A stretch of 64,000 nt of DNA from contig JAUXWT010000011.1 in NCBI GenBank assembly GCA_030681475.1, forward strand, positions 1-64,000, read 5' to 3'. The stretch comes from Bacteroidales bacterium (GTDB lineage: Bacteria > Bacteroidota > Bacteroidia > Bacteroidales > FEN-979). The position numbers were made by a program, and so were the translations under genes. Positions 61,821 through 64,000 of the stretch are shown here, piece by piece; position 1 is the stretch's first letter, and every line of letters begins with the position of its first letter. The notes under the pieces are model-generated. The model ran no database searches, was not told the DNA's origin, and worked only from the letters and a program-made list of their open reading frames with translations.

Positions 61821-62543
61821 ATGAAAACCTGGGTCACCTCCGGGGGATATGAAATTACCCGTATTCTCTTCGGAAGGTCGAATGTTTTTTCAGTTGCAGG
61901 CAGATCGTTAAGGCTCCTGGTCGACACCGGGTGGTCGGGCGACGGAACCAGGCTATTGAAACGGCTTGACCGGACAGGAAAGCCCGATGCCGTCATCATG
62001 ACGCACACCCATTTCGACCATGCAGGCAATGCGGCCAGGATAAAAGAAAGGTTCTCCGCGGTATTCATCGTGCATGAAACGGAGAAAGAATTCCTCGAAA
62101 GCGGCGACAGTCCGATCCCTCATGGAACCATCGCCTGGTCACGGCTTCTTTACAATCTTGGTGCGGAGCATGTCCCGCAATGGTTTCATGTGTCTGGGGT
62201 GAATGCGGATATTGTTTTCAGGGAGCGTTATGACCTTTCGTCTTTTGGTTTTAATGCCTATATCCTTCACACCCCCGGCCACTCAGCCGGTTCCTCATCT
62301 GTGGTGGTTGAGAACGAGATCGCTATTGCAGGTGACTTGTTGGCCGGCATGCCTGTTTCGATTTATCCTGCCTGGGGTGACGACCCGCCTGCGATAGTCC
62401 GCAGCTGGAAAAAATTACTCGATACCGGTTGTCATATTTTTTTACCTGCGCACGGGTTGCCAGTCAGCCGGTTGCGTTTTGAAAGGGAATATACGAAATT
62501 AGTGAACCTTTCAGACGGTTTCCAGCGCAAAACTCTCCTTTAG
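61821..62543 (+). CDS. MBL-fold metallo-hydrolase
   Basis: 240-residue metallo-beta-lactamase-fold hydrolase. Metal ligands: THTHFDHAGN (HxHxDH, about 58-67), the His of HTPGHSAGS, the Asp of AGDLLAG, and the His of PAHGLP. Glyoxalase II-like, RNase Z-like or lactonase activities are all possible; no further assignment from sequence. Its 3' end overlaps the 3' end of the convergent gene below by 33 bases, giving complementary RNA ends. No signal peptide. Confidence 0.8.
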   Translation: MKTWVTSGGYEITRILFGRSNVFSVAGRSLRLLVDTGWSGDGTRLLKRLDRTGKPDAVIMTHTHFDHAGNAARIKERFSAVFIVHETEKEFLESGDSPIPHGTIAWSRLLYNLGAEHVPQWFHVSGVNADIVFRERYDLSSFGFNAYILHTPGHSAGSSSVVVENEIAIAGDLLAGMPVSIYPAWGDDPPAIVRSWKKLLDTGCHIFLPAHGLPVSRLRFEREYTKLVNLSDGFQRKTLL

Positions 62544-63350
62544 CCTTATCCCCTTCTCCGTAGCTTCCACCGTTACACATTCCCGGTAAAGATCATGTTC
62601 GAGGAACAGGATATAGCCATTTTGCGCGGCTTCGGCCATAAAGGCCTCTTTCTCTTTCAGGGTGATCAGGGGGCGGGTATCGTAGCTCATCACCCAGGGC
62701 AGGGGGATATGGGCAGCCGAAGGAAGCAGGTCGGCCATAAAAACAATGGTCGTGCCATTGTACTTGATGAAAGGGATCACCTGTCCGTCAGTATGCCCGT
62801 TGAATATCCGGACCGATACACCTGGGAAGAGTTCCGAGTCACCTTCGATCAGCTCCAACCTGCCTTTCTCCGTGATGGGGAGGATGTTTTCTTTCAGGAA
62901 AGATGCCTTTTCGCGGTTGTTGGGGTTGGTGGCCCATTCCCATTGCTGACGGCTGGTCCAATAGGTAGCATTTTTAAAGGTAACCTCATAGTCCGTCTTG
63001 TCCTTGTTCCAGCGAACAGCGCCCCCACAGTGGTCAAAATGGAGATGTGTCAGGAGTACGTCAGTGATATCATCCACAGTCAATCCAAGTACAGCCAGCG
63101 ATTTTTCAAGCGTGTCCTCCCCGTTGAGGTGATAATTCGCCATGAACCTATCCGGTTGCTTATCGCCAATCCCGCAATCGATCAGGATCCTGCGGTCGCC
63201 GTCAACGAGCAGTAAACAACGCATGGACCAATTACAGAGATTATTTTCATCACTGGAGTAGGATTTTCCCCAGATCACCTTGGGCACCACGCCGAACATG
63301 GCTCCGCCATCGAGTTTAAGGTTGCCGGTATTTATCGGGTATAAATTCAT
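62511..63350 (-). CDS. MBL-fold metallo-hydrolase (AttM/YtnP-like)
   Basis: 279-residue metallo-hydrolase of a different subgroup. LLTHLHFDHCGGAVRW (HxHxDH), FNGHTDGQVIPF (second His), FMADLLPSAAH (bridging Asp), and the last His in FLEHDLYRECV. The N-terminus ANYHLNGEDTLEKSLAVLGLTVDDITDVL fits AttM/YtnP-type lactonases, known to open acyl-homoserine lactones or other lactones. Actual substrate unknown. A TAATTTTG -7 element with heptamer array lies in its 5' region (63369-63421). Confidence 0.8.
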   Translation of the reverse strand: MNLYPINTGNLKLDGGAMFGVVPKVIWGKSYSSDENNLCNWSMRCLLLVDGDRRILIDCGIGDKQPDRFMANYHLNGEDTLEKSLAVLGLTVDDITDVLLTHLHFDHCGGAVRWNKDKTDYEVTFKNATYWTSRQQWEWATNPNNREKASFLKENILPITEKGRLELIEGDSELFPGVSVRIFNGHTDGQVIPFIKYNGTTIVFMADLLPSAAHIPLPWVMSYDTRPLITLKEKEAFMAEAAQNGYILFLEHDLYRECVTVEATEKGIRLKESFALETV

Positions 63351-63368
63351 GGTGTTTTTTTAGGTAAA

Positions 63369-63420
63369 ATTCAAAATGCTAAATGTAAAATGTTAAATGT
63401 TAAATGTAAGATGCAAAATT
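63369..63420. repeat. Heptamer array in the leader of the MBL hydrolase
   Basis: Units aaatgta/aaatgtt/agatgca of 7 bp; on the minus strand catctta, cattta, i.e. the same family as the leader of the PfkB gene at 25.7 kb. Confidence 0.85.
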
Positions 63421-63421
63421 A
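63414..63421 (-). promoter_or_regulatory. -7 element of the MBL hydrolase at 62511
   Basis: TAATTTTG on the minus strand; its ttttgcat end runs into the heptamer array exactly as at 25700. No clear TTG element. Confidence 0.55.
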
Positions 63422-63478
63422 GTATAGACACCAAATCTAAATGGTCTCGATTTTTGATTTTTGATTTTTGAATTCCTT

Positions 63479-64000
63479 TCAGACATACTCCTGCACCACC
63501 ATCTCCCCCCTTAGCACACGCAATGCATTGCCTGCCATGGCCTGAAGTTCATTGTCGCCAGGATAGAGGAAGATCGGGGCAAATTTTTCAACATGTTCAA
63601 TGATGTTGCGTACCACAAACTGGCTGTGGGCAACATCTCCGGTGATGAGGATGGCATCAGCCTCCCCCTTGAGTACGGCAAACATCTCGCCGATGCATTT
63701 GGATACCTGGTACGCCATGGCCTCCATGATCAGTTTGGCATGGGTATCGCCATTGTTGATGCGGTCTTCTATTTCAGTGATATCCCTTGTTCCCAGGTAA
63801 GCATTCACCCCGGCACAATGGGTAAGCAGACAAACCATTTCGTCAAATGTTTTTTTTCCGCTGAAACACAACTTTACGACATCACCCATGGGTAATGACC
63901 CGCTCCGCACCATCGAAAAAGGCCCATCACCTTCAAATCCCTGGTTTACATCGATCACGCGTCCCTTGCGATGAGCGCCAACGGTTGTTCCGTTACCAAT
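63479..64000 (-). CDS. buk: Butyrate kinase, C-terminal part (runs off the window)
   Basis: 173 residues are visible; the gene continues beyond 64000. The frame opens with GNGTTVGAHRKGRVIDVNQGFEGDGPF, split here as GNGTTVGAHRKGR and VNQGFEGDGPF, matching acetate/butyrate kinases of the ASKHA fold, and later has HCAGVNAYLGTRDI, ITGDVAHSQFVV and FLYPGDNELQAMAGNALRVL, which favour butyrate kinase over acetate kinase. It forms butyrate and ATP from butyryl-phosphate, or runs in reverse for butyrate activation. The upstream partner phosphotransbutyrylase, if present, lies to the right of the window. Confidence 0.9.
   Translation of the reverse strand: MGNGTTVGAHRKGRVIDVNQGFEGDGPFSMVRSGSLPMGDVVKLCFSGKKTFDEMVCLLTHCAGVNAYLGTRDITEIEDRINNGDTHAKLIMEAMAYQVSKCIGEMFAVLKGEADAILITGDVAHSQFVVRNIIEHVEKFAPIFLYPGDNELQAMAGNALRVLRGEMVVQEYV

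Noticed and set aside
1-64000. tRNA or rRNA genes
   Set aside because: I saw no cloverleaf-like or rRNA sequence by eye; a tRNA scan was not possible.

Overview
The window comes from the chromosome of a Bacteroidota bacterium, probably an uncultured Bacteroidales/Marinilabiliales-type organism. Evidence: promoters of the TAnnTTTG type with a TTG element about 18-21 bp upstream, start sites without strong Shine-Dalgarno sequences, a gldD next to ssb, a nuoCD fusion, an EF-G2-type paralogue with a degraded G domain, a DAHP synthase/chorismate mutase fusion and a Wzc with a Tyr-Gly tail.

Layout. (1) 0.2-9.4 kb, minus strand: AT-rich surface-polysaccharide cluster (three glycosyltransferases, a methyltransferase, a Wzx-type flippase, a sugar epimerase, an SGNH/MBOAT O-acetylation pair). 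(2) 9.4-17.6 kb: accessory stretch with a HTH/small membrane protein/unknown-protein group, a PIN-type toxin pair, an AAA ATPase between 20-bp direct repeats, an MNT/HEPN-remnant/AbiEii locus, a WbpP-like epimerase, a four-helix-bundle gene and many intergenic repeats. (3) 17.8-21.2 kb: polysaccharide export (Wza-like lipoprotein, Wzc-like kinase). (4) 21.2-38.4 kb: housekeeping genes (EF-G, EF-G2, Kir-like channel, MsrBA, PfkB kinase, RecJ, AsnRS, DAHP synthase/chorismate mutase, CorA, GldD, SSB), an MFS pseudogene, a truncated GxxExxY nuclease and a RAYT transposase with its REPs. (5) 38.6-46.5 kb: second glycan cluster (DUF2142-like membrane protein and six glycosyltransferase-type genes). 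(6) 46.8-61.3 kb: complete nuoA-B-CD-E-F-G-H-I-J-K-L-M-N operon for complex I. (7) 61.8-64 kb: two convergent MBL-fold hydrolases and the 3' part of butyrate kinase.

Working together: regions 1, 3 and 5 (plus the epimerase at 16 kb) can make, acetylate and export a surface glycan; the nuo operon supplies NADH-linked proton or ion pumping; butyrate kinase suggests fermentative butyrate metabolism.

The most unusual signal is in the spacers. Many single genes or short gene groups are bracketed by short tandem arrays of 7-9 bp units. The unit differs from locus to locus, the two flanking arrays are often in inverted orientation, and the arrays run right up to start codons or contain the stop codon. 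Three places carry whole, truncated or relic GxxExxY (PD-(D/E)XK) genes inside such arrays, and a four-helix-bundle gene sits inside another. A RAYT transposase with REP hairpins at three loci is a separate, recognisable system. These arrays are my main candidate for an undescribed mobile or recombination-prone element. All functional statements are inferences from sequence reading; no database search was run.
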